64,000 nucleotides of DNA from Castanea sativa (lineage: Eukaryota > Streptophyta > Magnoliopsida > Fagales > Fagaceae): assembly GCF_040712315.1 (NCBI RefSeq), contig NC_134020.1:33949751-34013750 (forward strand). The letters are read 5' to 3'. Under the pieces are notes generated by a model. That model saw only the letters and a program-made list of their open reading frames with translations. It was not told where the DNA came from and made no database searches. Shown here piece by piece: positions 22,778 to 37,700 of this stretch (within the stretch, counting starts at the first letter, position 1; each line of letters begins with the position of its first letter). Made by a program: the position numbers and the translations under genes.

Positions 22778-25700
22778 TCATGACTTCAAGTTGATGGCTG
22801 TATCAAATGCATCCACAGTGTTGTTTTGCTGTCCCCACAACTGTGCATATCTTCCTGCCTTTGATAAGAGAATTTCATGGGGTCCATTTTCAACGACCTT
22901 CCCATTCTCCAAAACTACAATCTGATTATTACATTTTGAAAGATGGATGAGTAACATATAGGAGCATTTAATATGCGCAGGGTACACAATATGGCACATA
23001 GGAAATGCACGGAAAACTTGGTAATCTATTATTAAGTGCCATTGTTTTAAGGTATGGCTGACCTGTAGTGCAGGTGTGTACTAAAATCAGTGGTATAAAT
23101 AAAAAAAGCAAGGCATATTGGAGGGAATTGGTGAATTTAAATGGAATATCCGGCTAAATATTTGAGGGAACTAGATAATTTAAATGGGATGGGATCCCAT
23201 CCCCATAAGATTTGCGCATAATTAATACCAAGAATGCCTACCTCATCACATTGCATTGCAGTGGTAAGCCTATGAGCAATGAATATTGAAGTTCGATTAT
23301 TTGCTAGGGACTTCAATGCACTTAAAATCTCCGCTTCTGTTGTGCTGTCCAGTGCACTTGTAGCTTCATCACACAATCTGGAGATAACAGATCAGATCCA
23401 CAGAATTAACAAAAAAAACAATTCAACTCATCTTTTTCCTCTATATATGGAGAAGTCCATCAATAAACATTCTGACCAATATTTCGTAATATCACATATG
23501 CCTATAAATGAAATCAGTGACCCTAATTAGGCTTAAAACTGCAGATGTAGCCTAAATTAGACCAAAGTTAATTGCTGATGGCTACAATGTACCAAAAATC
23601 AATCATCCGTGAGGGAAATGTTTGAGGAGTTTGCTCATAAGATCAAATCTGAAAGCATGTAATGTGGCCTAGAGAATTATTGCAAGCTCCAGAAAACATA
23701 CCAAAAACTACCAACATAGAGAGAATTTTTAAACCATACAAATTTGGACAACATAATCATCCTTTGTTACTCAAGAATGTGTGCGTGCATGTAGCGTATT
23801 GTTACTCTAAGTTCACTATATTAGGAACTAGGTGCTATTTATGAGAAAATAAATATAAAACCTGGATGATATTTCAAGGACAAAAATAAAACTATATCTT
23901 TTTATGTCCCTAAAATATAGTTTAGGTTCTTTCTTCGTCTCTAAAATATAGTTTTATGCGGAATACACTAGCAACAAATTTAATGAAAGTGGACAAATGG
24001 ATGAAATTGGTGGCATTTTAAATTTTTAGGCATGAGAATAGAACTTTTTAAATTTTAGGGACGAAATAGAACAAGTACCTATATTTCAAGGATGAAGAGA
24101 ATATTTTTGTCAAAAATGATCTATCAATTATAACTAATTTATTTCTCAATTAGCAACTTTTATTGGCAGAGGCAGAATAAGACTTAATTGAATGATATAC
24201 CTAAAACAGACAAAAACAACACATCTCAATTATAACATAGCAATTTGATTTGAACATTCTCCAAATAATGAGAAAGGAAAACAGCGAATTCCAAAATGTT
24301 CAACAGAGAAAGACATCATCAAAGATGAGTTCTCCAGGAGCAGAAAGAAAGAATGGTTCTCAAACTCTCATGCCTACTGCCCGCATGCCAGTTTATCCTT
24401 ATGCATTTATGGTACTGAATGTATATTCACCTACCTAAGTATATAAATGCACACAAATGTGAATAAAAATAAGGCGTAAATGCACTTTTAGTCCCTACAT
24501 TTTGACCCGATTTCTATTTTGGTCCCTACATTTTATTTTTACCACTTTTAGTCCCTAAACCAATTAACGCGTAACGTTTAAATCCTTACTGTCACCCAAC
24601 TAACAGAAAATGCTGACGTGACTAACGGCACAGTAAAATAATAATTAAAAAATCTATTTTCGCATTAAAAAATTGCCACGTCAGCATTTAAATTAATTTT
24701 AATTAAATAAAAAAAATTAAAAACAAAATTATTCCGTATGCATCAAAATCAAAACTCACTAACAAACCCAAATTTTTTCAAAACTCACTAACAGATCCGT
24801 CACAACTAAAACTAACCCAGCTACCAAAACAACAAACACTAAAACCCAATAACCAAAACTAATAGCAAAGAGAAAGAGAAAGAGAGAAGAATTGATGCGC
24901 GAATCCTCCTCCTCCACAGCAATACAAGTCACACAGTCGCATATGGGTGCGCGAATATCTTTATCAACGCCGTTTTTGCGAACTTGTATAGCTTTTGGGT
25001 GGGTTCAGATGGAGTTTTGATCGGCGGAAGGAGATCGGGTGGGTTCTGATGGAGTTTTGATCGGCGTGGGTTCTCTGGAGATCGGAGTTTTGATTGGTGT
25101 ATATGGAGATCGGGTTTTGATTGCGTGGGTTTCGTTTCGATGGGGTTTTGATCGCGTGGGTTCTATGGATCGGAGTTTGATTGCGTGGGTGCTGAAATAA
25201 TGGGTTTGCTGGGGTGATTGTTGATTTGTGTGATTTGTTCAAGCGCTTCGACGGCGTTGATGAAGAGGGAGAGTTCGACACGCCGCCGCCACTGGGGTTG
25301 CTGGCTTTTCGTTTCTGTGCTGGGTTTGACTGGGTTTGATCGGATCTAGGTTTAGAGAAAGAGATGGTGGGTGCTGGGTTCGACTGGGTTTGCTGAAATC
25401 TGGGCTTTCTCATCGGTGATCGTTGGTGGGTTTGACTGGGTTTGAACGGATGATCGGTGTGGGTTTGTTGTTGTTGGTTTGAGTGTGGTTTCGTGTGAGT
25501 TCTCTGTGTTTGCTCTTGTTCATGCTTTTTGATCTGGTGATATATTTTTTTTTTCCTGTAGGTCATGTTCTTTGATTCTGGGTCTGATGTTGTTGCTGGG
25601 TTTGATGTTCATGTTCTTTGATGTTCAATTCATGTAATTTTTTGTTTTAATTTAGTTTTTAATTTTTTTATTTAATTAAAATTAATTTAAATGCTGACGT

Positions 25701-28700
25701 GGCAATTTTTTAATGCGAAAATAGATTTTTTAATTATTATTTTACTGTGCCGTTAGCCACATCAGCATTTTCTGTTAGTTGAGTGACGGTAAGGACTTAA
25801 ACGTCACGCGTTAATTGGTTTAGGGACTAAAAGTGGTAAAAATAAAATGTAAGGACCAAAATAGAAATCGGGTCAAAATGTAGGGACTAAAAGTGCATTT
25901 ACGCCTAAAAATAAAGGTTCAATCAAGAAGAAAAGGATAAAGTAAAAATGCTCACAGAATTGCGGGTGCTTTCAAAAATGCACGGGCTAGAGCGACACGC
26001 TGCTTCTCACCACCACTTAGCTGTATAGAAAAGCCACCCATTTAATGAAAATTCAAGAGTTGACTGACAAGCTCTCCAAAAAATAAATAAATAATTGCAG
26101 TTTATTTGATAATCAGTTTCCATAAACCTTAAAGGTCTGGCTGAGTATTGTCTTTGCCAGAAGCATAACTAAAACTCCAAAAGCTCAACAAATATTTACT
26201 TATGTGGTGTCTCACCTAGAACTGTATATAAATATGTTTTTAAAAACTATGTAATGGTTTAATCCAGGGATCTTTCTGCCAATTACAAAAACACTGCTAT
26301 ATAGCCTGAAGTATTCATTAAAAAAAAATGTAGAATCCTATTATCAATGTACACAGACATGCATATCTTATTGAGAACTGGCAATTGTATCCAGCCCCAC
26401 ACTCCATCCAGCAGCTCAGCCTGGAAAGAGGGGTGTCTTTCCATTTACCACCATAACTAAGAAAATTTATTACTGCAGTGGTCCTCTTACCTTCAGCCCA
26501 CGTTCCCCCACAACAGTAGAATATTTCTCCGGGAAATTCATGATAGTGTCATGAATCGCTGCATGTCGAGCGGCATCATACACCTTAACAGATACACAAG
26601 AAGAAAATTAGGCTAGAAAAATAACTTAGAATTTTCAACTATGCATTATTTGCAGAACCCAAATAAACAAAGGAAGAAGTAACACAGGTGCATCACATAC
26701 CTCTTCGTCTGTTGCTGAAAGACGGCCGTAATGAATGTTATGGAATATTGTGTCATTGAAGAGTACCTGTCCATCAAGCACAAGTTGCTTGTCTTATAAG
26801 TCTTACAACTTGCAAGATCTAACAAGGAATACCTATATATTCATATATAGAAGACTAGAACAAGAAAAAGAAATATGAAATCACTTAATTGAACTAACCG
26901 TATCTTGTGGCACAACACCAATAGATTTCCGTAGACTCTCTAGAGTTACCTCACGAATATCTCGACCATCTATCCTTATCTGTGAAGGACAAATTCCGTG
27001 TTTATGAAGGGAAGCAAGTCAGTGGTCGAAATGCCATCATACGAAGAAGAAGAAGAAGAAGAAAAAAACTTCCATTTCCATTCTTCATCATATCATATTG
27101 AAGATGTCTTTTCATGTCTTTGTCCATCAAGAATATTCCAGGATGATAAAATAGCAGTAAAAACTAATAACAATGCTAGACATATAGCTAGATGAGAAAA
27201 TACCCTACAATATATGTGCTTAAGAAGTTCTAGGGTGAAAAAGAGTCGGTGACCAATAGCTTCATAATTAGCAACCGGCAAAAGGTGTCATTTGGAGCTT
27301 TAAGAATACATACAATTTTATGAAGGTGATCATCTTTTCATACATAAAATGTGAAGCTCTGTTCTCATTTCATGCCCTGTGCTACCAACAATACATTTTA
27401 AAATAAATAACAAAAAACATTTAATCATAATGATTATCTTCTTTTTACCTTATTAGTTTTGTATGGAAAGGGGTAGTCTAAATGTTTAGTTTCTGTTTGT
27501 CTAGCATGTCAAAATTTGCAAGTAGAATATATCCACTACTGATGCAGTTAGTAAATGCAAGTACACATCATTAAAGAATTGAGTACATTAGGATGTAAGA
27601 TACCAATATTGTACCAATAGAAAACAAAAAAAAGAGAATCACAGCATCAATTCTTACACTTCCAGAATTGATGTCAAAGAACCTGAAGAGCAATCTAAGA
27701 ATGGTCGACTTGCCTGCAAGCAGATACCAGTTTCAATAAATTAATGATGCTGCAAGGAGATGAGTAGAAAAGGCATTCGATGATGCAATAACAAGGTTTA
27801 AGGTTTAACACAAATGGAAGTATCCACCAACCACTGACTGAAAATAAATTGGAATGATTATGAAACTGCATTTTTATATAAATCACTCACTTGTTCAAGT
27901 ATTTCACGAAAATCAGAGCAAATGATCATACACTAAGATGATTGTAAAGAGATTAGTACTACCCTATACATGTGGACTGAAGAGAGCAACCAGTACAAAG
28001 TAATGAAAAGAAAGATGATAGTGAAGACATTAGTAAGACCCTATAGGTGTGAACTGAAGAGAGCAACTATAAAGTAAATGAAACAGTTAATACATGCAAA
28101 CTTCAAGTTTGGATCTTGATGCCATATCGAATTTTCAAGCAAGCATGACAAACCCATAGTTATAAAAGCATTGCAAAACTGAGATAAACAGACAACTTGG
28201 AAGGCAAGTACAAAAATATAGAAGACACAAATTGTCCCAAGTCAAAAGGTTATTTCCTTAAGATAAGGTAAATTATAGTGGCACCTCAAATGCAATGGAC
28301 AGAAAATAGACTGGCGCTTACTGTTTCAAAATTAAAAATAAAATCAGCATTCTTATCACAGTACACCTCCTATGTTGTTTCTGGTTATGATGGAGGTCTT
28401 CAGTAAGATGATGAAAAGAGTTGAAAGGGCTAGTTTACTTCGAGGTTTTAGGGCCGATGGTAGATGGGGTGGAGGGGTATGTGTCTCGCATCTTTTGTTT
28501 GTGGATGATATGATTCCGTTTTGCGATGCAGATGAGGAGCAAATTCTACATGTTCGGGTGCTTCTTCTTTGTTTCTAGGCTGTCACAGACAGGTTTTCCA
28601 GGCTGTGACAGGTTTAATGACAGGCTTTGATACCAAGACAGGTTTTTCTTCTTTGTTTGGATCGTTCCCATTGGGAGGTTCCTAATGTCCATGTCTTGGC

Positions 28701-31700
28701 AGAGATTTTGGGTTGCTGGATTGGGTCTTTGCCTATGACCTATCTTAGTATGCCATTGGGGGCATCTCACAAGTCCCCTACTATTTGGAATCCTATCTTC
28801 GAGAAAATTGAGTGTAAGTTGGCTGTGTGGAAAAAGATGTATTTGTCAAAGGGTGGAAGACTGATGTTGTTTAAGAGTACATTATTTAGTCTTCCTACTT
28901 ACTTTTTATCTCTTTTTACTATCCCTATGCATGTGGCTAATAAAATTGAGAGGTTGTAAAGGGATTTCTTGTGGGGGGGTTCCAAGACACATTTGGTGGG
29001 ATGGGACAAGGTGTGTGCACCTTTGGAATATGGTAGGTTAGGAGTAAGGAAATTAACTACTTTTAATAAAACTTTACTAGAGAAATGGTTATGACGGTTT
29101 GGGGTTGAGGAGACAAAACTTTGAAGAAGGGTTGTAGCTCTAAAGTTTGGGGAAGAATGGGAGGGATGGACCTCCAAGCTAGATAGAGGGGTACATGGGT
29201 GTGGTTTGTGGAGAAGTATCTGAATGGGTTGGGAGGTTTTTAGCAAAAATATCCGGTTTGAGGTAGGGGTGGGGGATAGAGTGAAGCTTTGGACAGATCA
29301 ATGAGGTGGGGATTCTCCATTTCAATTGACCTTTCCTGGTGTGTATGGGATTGCTTCCAATAAAGAGGCATTAGTGGCCTCTTCTCTTGAACGGTTGGGG
29401 ATAGAGAACGGAGAAGTTGGGATGTTCGTTTCATTTGGAGACCAAATGATTGGGAGATGGGTGGTGTGGATGAATTTCTCCGTACTTTGGGTTCTAATTT
29501 ACCTCCTACTGAGAATGGAGATGTATGCGACGGAAGTTAACGAACAATGAGAATTTTGATATCTGATTGTTTTATAATAAGTTAAGAGGTCTCTTGCCCA
29601 TTATCTTTCCTTAGAAAGGTGTTTGGAAGTTTAAGGCTCCTCGGCGTGTTTCTTTCTTTGTATGGACTGCTGTATGGGATAAGATCCTTACAGGTGACAA
29701 TTTGAGGGGTAGAGGGATGAATTTTGTTAACTGGAGCATTATGTGTTGTTGTAATGGGGAGATGGTGGATCATTTGCTACTTCATTGTGGTAAGGCTTAC
29801 TGGTTGTGGAGTTTGGATCTTAGATCTTTTGGGATTTCATAGGTCTTGCCAAGATTGGTTACGGATACTCTCTTTGGTTGGTGGAATTGGCCTGGAAAGC
29901 ATTCGTCTAGCATTTGAAATTTAGCTCCATTGTGCTTAATGTGGTGTCTTTGGAGGGAGCAAAATTGGAGGACATTTGAGGACATGGAAAGTTCAAACGA
30001 CCAGCTATTGGCTTCTTTCAGTAGCTCCTTTTTGGATTGGTCTAGGGTTTGGGGACTCACCTCTAGTGATTTTCTCCCTATGTTCCTTAACTCTCTCCTT
30101 TGTAATTAGTATCTTTTCTTTCTTTTTTTATCTTCTCTCTTTGTAATTTTTTTCTTTGCCTTATGACTTTCTGCATAAGGTAGTGTTCTTGAATATACAT
30201 CTTTATTACTTATCAAAAAAATAAAAACCTTGAAATGGTCCCATTTATATAAAAAAGGGAAATCAATTATGTGGCATGTGACATCTTATATGAAACTTTA
30301 TACTTTTTTCTCTAAGCACATATCGTAGCATTTCAAAGAAACAAGGAGGAAAATGAAGTAGAAATTTGTGTCAAATCACAAGCCAAAAAGATAATATAGG
30401 AGAAATTCAACCCTGGAGGTGCTGATAGACCATCACAGTGGTTGGTTTTTTTGTTACTTCATGCTTTTAATGAAGTTGTCTTTTCACAATAAATTTTTTT
30501 CTTACCAATCAAAAAAATAATAAATGGAGAAATTTGGTGTTGTGGATAATTTCTAGATATGTTATGCTATAATCTTCCTGCTTTCTGAATAAGATGATGC
30601 ATTCTTAAAGGAATTGAGAAACAACAAGAACAACAAAAATGAAATAAAATAATTATAATAATAACCTAGAAATCAGCACCTTGGTTTGCTGGGAATCAAT
30701 ACCAAGCATAAGAAAACAGGACCTATGAATTGATACCTGGGTTTTCCGGGAATTAATACCGAACTATTGAAAACTCCAACAATAAATTTTATTACTCAAG
30801 CAAATTGTCTCCATTGGAGTACAACAGCAAGCTTTTATAGACTATTAGGTCTAAACCCTAATCCTAATTGACTTTGGTCAAAGCCTAATTATTTAATTAA
30901 GAACCCCAATCCTGATTGGCTTAGGTCAAAGCCTAATTATTGAATTAAGAAGCTAACCTTGACTCCAAGAAATTAAAAAATAAAATACTAATAACCTAAT
31001 TTGCTGATAAAATCCAATGAACCAACAGAAAAAATTACAAATGACTTCTAAGGTTACATAAAACTAAATAAAATTGTCTTTGCATTACCCTAGTTAGAGA
31101 AAACTCGAGCTCGGGTGTTAAAGTGTTTAAGGAAGGGAATTATTGCTTGTCGTAACCTTTGGCCTCACTAAGAACAAAGAGGCTTTTCGTTCTTCCATAT
31201 CATTCATCTCAAATGATTACATTGATAGGTGGATAAAATATAACCTTATCTTGATCCACATAAAGCACTGTCATATCAAACTTTTCCACTTCATGCACCA
31301 TGGAGGGTTAATCAATAGCAGATGCATCAAACTCATTTTTTACAACATATGCACCCTCAAATTCTTGGCTATCTTCTTGAACTTTCTTTTCATCAAGTAG
31401 TGGAAAATCTTACCTCCCAGTGAGTGTATACCTAACTCTTCAACAGGTTATATTAAATCTCCTACACAGTGTGAGTTCCAACTCGCTATATATGCTCTGC
31501 AATTTTTTTTTCTTGCTGGTCTAGCACAATAGAAACATCTTTTGACACTTGTACTGCTATTTCAACAATAGGCTTTAGCAGTTCTTTATGTTCCTTCCTC
31601 ACCATGGTCTCATTACCAAGGTTATTGTCTCCTATAAATGAAGCTGTGATCTCATTGTTACCAGTCATCTTGTGAAAAGATGTCTCCAATGAATCAAAAC

Positions 31701-34700
31701 GGGCATTAGTTTTAGCACCCTTCTATCCGAACTTGCGGATTGGTCTATGAAGGCTTTCATTAGGTTTTCTAGGGTTTGTTTCATGGCAACTTGGAACTTA
31801 GAACTAGAAACTACACAAACACCATGATAGAATTGGGACAGATATTTCCCTTGATATGACTGATGTAGATATTTCTCTTTAAAGTTTTTTCATTTTTTTC
31901 CCAATCATTTATAGCAGGTTTATTAGCTTCTTAGTAATGTACAAGTATTCTTTGGCTCTACTTATGAGTTTCATCCAGGCAAATCTAACCTTCTTATCAT
32001 CTAGTAATGTATTTGTTCAAAGAATTGGCTCATTTTATGTAACCAATTGGTAAAGATCCATACATCTCAATGACCATCAAATGTAGGTCTTCCAATATCA
32101 CCATGACGCACAAGTTGGGAATTCTGTCCACCTGGAGTTAGTAAATAAAGCTCACTAAAGAAGCTACTGCCATGGCTTCAAATAAATAAAGAGAGGAAGC
32201 ACACATGCCATGCACTATTTGAACACTAAAGGATAGCCCAATGTGTTAAATTCTTGAGCCATACCACGTGTTAATTGGGCCAAACTAATAGTCAAGAATT
32301 CCAACTATATTGCTTCAAATTTGTTTTTAATTGACAAATAAAGCAAGGTTACAGATCAATAGGATGGATCAGCATTGTCCGAACAGATCTATGCTAGGGT
32401 CTAAACCCAAGAAGCAGTCGAGGGACTTTTTTTTTTTTTTTTTTGAGAACAAAGCAGTCAAGGGACTTAGATACCAAGGTTGGAGAGGATACAACAAGAG
32501 GGACAAGGAGCAAATTCGGTAGTGCGATAACAAGCGGAGAAAAAGATCTTATGAGACATCGCTCTAAGGGCCAATAACCTGACAACTTGTCCTTGAACAA
32601 GTGGAGCAATCAACCTTGAACAATATTCATCTGAATTGGTGGCATTTAGGCTAGCAAACAGTGAGGGGCTGCTTTGGTGTGAGATGGGTCATGTCCTGTG
32701 GAAAATGAATGCAATGGTGACAACTTGTCAGGGGTCTGTGGTGATGGAGATGAGATAAATGTCCTAGGTATGTGTTTCACAGCAGCGGCTTAGGTAGGTT
32801 TAGGTAGGTTTTGGGGGGAAAATGGGCCATTAGCCATGATTGCTCAAGAATATAGTTAGTAGGTACTGTTTTGAAAGGAAATATAATACTAATATCTTGA
32901 GTCTAAGAGAGTCGATTTTGGGGGCCAAAATCGAGACTCAAAGACTTGATTTTCATGGTCTATCACGTCTGATGTGGCATTTTATCCACGTGGTGTCCAC
33001 CTGGAAATCGAGTCTAAGACTCGATTTACAAACCAAAAAAATTTTAAGTCTCTCCCAAAAAAAAAAAATTAAGAAATCCCAGAAATCGCGACCTGGGTCG
33101 CACCGCCTGGGTCACGACCTGGGTCGCGCGCTTGGGTCGCGCGCTTGGGTCGCGACCTGGGTCGCGCGCCTGGGTCTCGCGGCTTGGGTCGCGTGCCTGG
33201 GTCTTGCGGCCTGGGGTCGCACCGCTTGGGTCGCGCTGCTGGGTTGGCGGCGATGGGCCTGTGGTGGCTGAGCTTGTGCAGGAAGCAGCAATAGATACAC
33301 AGAGGAAATGATACTCAGAAAAAAGAAGGAAAAGGAAAATAAGAAAAAACAAAGTGAAAGTTATAAATCGAGTGTCAGATACTCGATTTCCAGGTGGAGT
33401 CCACATGGAAAAAATGCCACATCAGACTTGATCTGACCATAAAAATCGAGTCTTTGAGACTCGATTTATAGCCCAAAATCGACTCTATTAGACTCGAGAT
33501 ACTAGTAAAATATATAGTTTATAAACAGTACCTACTAATTATAATGTTTAAAAATTAATGTTAAATTCCCATTTTGGCCAGGTTTTGGTGGTTTTTAGTG
33601 ACGTGGGACAAATTGGTGAATTTTTCTATGCATGTTTGTGATGGTTAAGAATTATTGAAGAAATGATTATGGGGTCTGTGAAGATTTAATGGTGGTTTGA
33701 TGTGTTATTTGATGGCCATTTGGTAGAAGAAAGAATGGGGTTTAGGGTTTTGATAGTTAAAAGAAATGGCTTGATTTGGAGTTTTAATTTTTAAGGGAGA
33801 AGGAAAAGAGAGAATTTGATGGTGTTTAGGAGTTTTATGAACGGTACTTGAGAATAGCACAACAAGAGAGAAAATAAGAAAAGGGAGAAGAGAAAGGGAG
33901 AAAAGAACACACCCAACACGCCTCAATGCTGAAAACACTTAATATTTTTATCAATCAACTTCTCTATATATCAAGTAAATTTATTTCATATATATAAACT
34001 CTTTCTTATACTAGTAATATTAGGACTCTTAGTTTGACAAGTAAACTAAAAACCTAAAGAATTAGAGAAAATAAAACCTAAGATACTTAGGGTCTCCTAG
34101 AAAATCCTAAACTCAACTAAACTACCAAAATAACCTTAATTAGTAGGGATTGCAATAATTACAATTTTGCCTCAAATTCAAATTGACAATAAATTATTAG
34201 ATAAAAACTCAAATGAAAATTTGTTTTAACACAAGGACATGCATAACTAGACCTTTAACACTAACATGACTTTTACTTCAGTGGGACTTCACATGTGGCC
34301 CCCATAAATAAGTCTTAAATAGAGGAATTTGTGAAGTAATGAATTAATCTTCCATTGCTGCATCATTCTCCCCTTGCTGGAAAAAACTCAGTCTTGAGTT
34401 TTATAGCGTTGAAGCATAAGAATCTTTGAACTAACTTAAACCAATTCTTGCTTAACAAAAAAACTTAAAGCAATTCTTCAATCACCGTTGGAGAATTAAG
34501 AATAACAAATTTTTTTTTGCTACCACATCATTTAATTTGTTTGAAACGATAAAATCAATGACTAGAGTACTTTTCAAACAGGTCAACAATGGGGGTGCTT
34601 CCCAAACAGGTATGATGTTTTCGGGTGTTGAGCTGGTAGATGGGTTGCAAAATGGGGGGTCAGAGCTTCTGCTTTTTCCACGGGAACAAAGTGGAGCTGG

Positions 34701-37700
34701 CTCTAGTGTTTCTGGTATTGGGGTGAAAGAGAGTGGTCCTCTGGAGTGTGTACTGCTGTCACGGTGGGATCCTAAGGCAGTTACGGATAAGGTGCTGACC
34801 AGGGTTGATGAAGAGGGTGAACAGTCTAAATGGGTGTCCATAATGATGAGAAGTTTTCGCAAAATGGTGGGTTTTCCTATTGTAAGACATGAAGCTTAGT
34901 GTGTGGCTATATTTCATTTACTAGAACAAGAATGTCTTGAGGTTGTAAATGATGGGTGTGTTCGAAGCTAGAAAGCATGAGTGCGGCTCCAGGGCTGCCG
35001 CACCCGCACCGGACTCGTGGTGATGCTCCTCCGACGCACTGATATGGCCTTTTTTTTTTTTTCAATTCACGCCGATATGCGCCAATTCGCACCGATTCTG
35101 GCCAATTTGGCGTAGATTCCAGCCGAAATCAGCCAAAACTGGCTGAAATACATGTTAAAAAAATAATAAAAATAAACTTGTGAGTTATATTCTAATTTAT
35201 GAATATCATGTTTTAGTTATTATCTACTATTACTCTTAAATTTGTATATATTTACAATTATATGACCAGGGTTGATGAAGAGGGTGACCAGTCTAAATGG
35301 GTGTCCACATTGATGAGAAGTTTTTGCAAAATGTTGGGTTTTCCTATCGTAAGACACAAAGCTAAATGTGTAGCTTTATTTCGTTTACTGGAACAAGAAT
35401 GTCTTGAGGTTGTAAATGATGGGTGTGTTCAAAGTTAGAAAGCATAGGTGCAGCTCCAGGGCTGCCGCACCCGCACAGGACTTCCAGCGATGTGCCGATT
35501 CGACCTTTTTTTTTTTTAAATTATACACACAGATTCACCCTGATACAGGCCAATTCGCGCCAATTCGGCACAGATTCTGGCGGAAATTGGCCAAAATACA
35601 TGTTAAAAAAATAATAAAAATAAACTTGTGGGTTGTATTCTAATTTATGAATATCATGTTTTAGTTATTATATACTATTATTCTTACGTTGGTATATATT
35701 TACACTTATGTGAAAAAGTATGCTTAGTAATATAAAGAAAATATTAATAAAAATGTTTTTAATAATTTTTTAATCGCCACACCCGCATCCTACTTTTTTA
35801 AAAATTGCCGAGTCCCGCACCCGTGCTTCATAAGTTCGAAGACCTATTAAAGTTGGTCAGAAAGGTCTTAGAGAACTTCGGGGTCTAGTATCCACAGTAA
35901 ATTATGATGGGTCCTCTTCTCGTAATAGAGGTTCGTCGAATGATTTTGGGGCTATTGGTGGTTATAAATGACTTTAAGACTCCTTTCTTGGAATGTTAGG
36001 GGTTTGAATAATCCCTGGAAGAGGGAAGTTTGTAAGAATCTCCTTAAGGAATGGCGGTGTGATATAGTCTGCCTCTAGGAAACTAAACTTTCTTTAGTAA
36101 ATTTTGTTGTTGTGCGAAGCTTATGGGGTAGTCCCTTCATTGATTGGGCTGTCCTGGATGCGGTTCAAACATCTGGACATCTGGGGGGGTTTTGCTGCTT
36201 TGGGATAAGCGGGTGGTTGAGAAAATTGATGTTTTGGTTGGTCAATTCTTAGTTAGTGTACTTCTTATAGGAGTATTGGATGGTTTTGAATGGGTTTGTA
36301 CTGGTATTTATGGTCCAAATGCAGACCAACATAGGGCTGCTTTGTGGGAGGAGTTATCAACGGTGCGTGTTTGATGGACCAATGCTTGGTTATTTTTTGG
36401 AGACTTCAATATCATTAGATATCCTTGTGAGAGGCTTGGCTGTGACTCTTTCAGTCCAGCCATGTTTGCTTTTTCGGATTTTATAGAGAATAATTTCCAA
36501 GTGGATTTACCATTAGATGGGGCCTCTTTCACCTAGTTTAGGGACTCCAAACCGAAGTCTATGTCCCGTATTGACAGGACCTTGGTCTCTGCAGATTGGG
36601 AGGAACATTTTGGAAACGTGCCTCGAAGGGTGCTTCCTCGTGTTATTTCTGATCATTGTCCGCTTTTGGTGGAAACTGGTGGTGTTGGTAGGGGGCGCTG
36701 TGCTTTTAAGTTTGAGAATATGTGGCTAAAAGTTGAGGGTTTTGTTGAGAAGGCTCAACAATGGTGGAATGGTTATTGTTGTATAGGTCCTCCAAGTTTT
36801 GTTTTGGCTCAAAAATTAAAGGCTCTTAAAGATGACCTAAAGAAGTGGAATAAGGAGGAATTTGGTGATTTGGCTATTAAGAAGAAGAGTTTGTTGTCTG
36901 AATTATTGGGTTTGGATGCTAAGGATGAAATTTTGGACCTTTTGCATAAGGAACAAGCTCGCAGAACACATGTTAAAGGTGATATCGAAGTTTTAGCTTC
37001 TTTGGAAGAGACTTTCTGGAGACAAAAGTCTTGTGCTCTATATGTGAAGGAGGGAGATAACAACACACGCTTCTTTCATAGATTAGCAAATTCTCATAGA
37101 AGAGCTAATCATATTAGCAGCGTAGAGGTAGATGGTGTTTTATATGAGGATAAATCTAGTGTACGTTCTCAGTTGGTCCAATTTTATCAGGAGCTTTATA
37201 CAGAGACTGGCACATGGTGTCCAACTGTGGATGGGTTGGATTTTTCTTGTATTGGGGAGGATGATAGGTTGTCCCTTGAGAGAGAATTCTTGAAAGAAGA
37301 AGTTACCTAGGTTCTGGTAGAGATGGAGGGGGATAAAGCCCCTGGTCCGGACAGGTTCACCATGGCATTTTTTCACAAATGTTGGAGGGTTGTAGAGGAT
37401 GATGTTATGGCTATATTTAAGCATTTTCACAAGTACGCAGTATTTGAACGGTCTCTAAATGCTTCTTTTTTGTCTTTAATTCCTAAGAAAACTAATGCTG
37501 TCAATATAAAGGATTTCCGGCCTATTAGCTTGGTGGGCAGTGTTTACAAGTTGCTATCTAAGGTGTTGGCGAATAGGTTGAGGCTGGTGTTAGACAATCT
37601 GATCTCAGAGTCTCAAAATCCCTTTGTTGGTGGAAGACAAATTTTGGACTCAGTGCTAATTGCTAATGAGTGCCTAGACAGCAGATTGAAATGCCACTCA

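Noticed and set aside
24964..25566. 200-codon minus-strand ORF, Gln/Ser/Thr/Pro-rich
   Set aside because: It lies within the MULE interior over a degenerate tandem repeat; composition follows the repeat, and no domain is recognisable. Treated as repeat artefact or captured DNA, not a gene.
32840..33406. ORFs rich in Arg/Trp/Ala on both strands
   Set aside because: They are translations of the CTGGGTCGCG tandem array; open frames on both strands arise from the repeat period.
34960..35841. Possible second, independent LINE insertion at 35266
   Set aside because: The repeat contains the same LINE/hAT junction, so a tandem duplication explains it better than two insertions.
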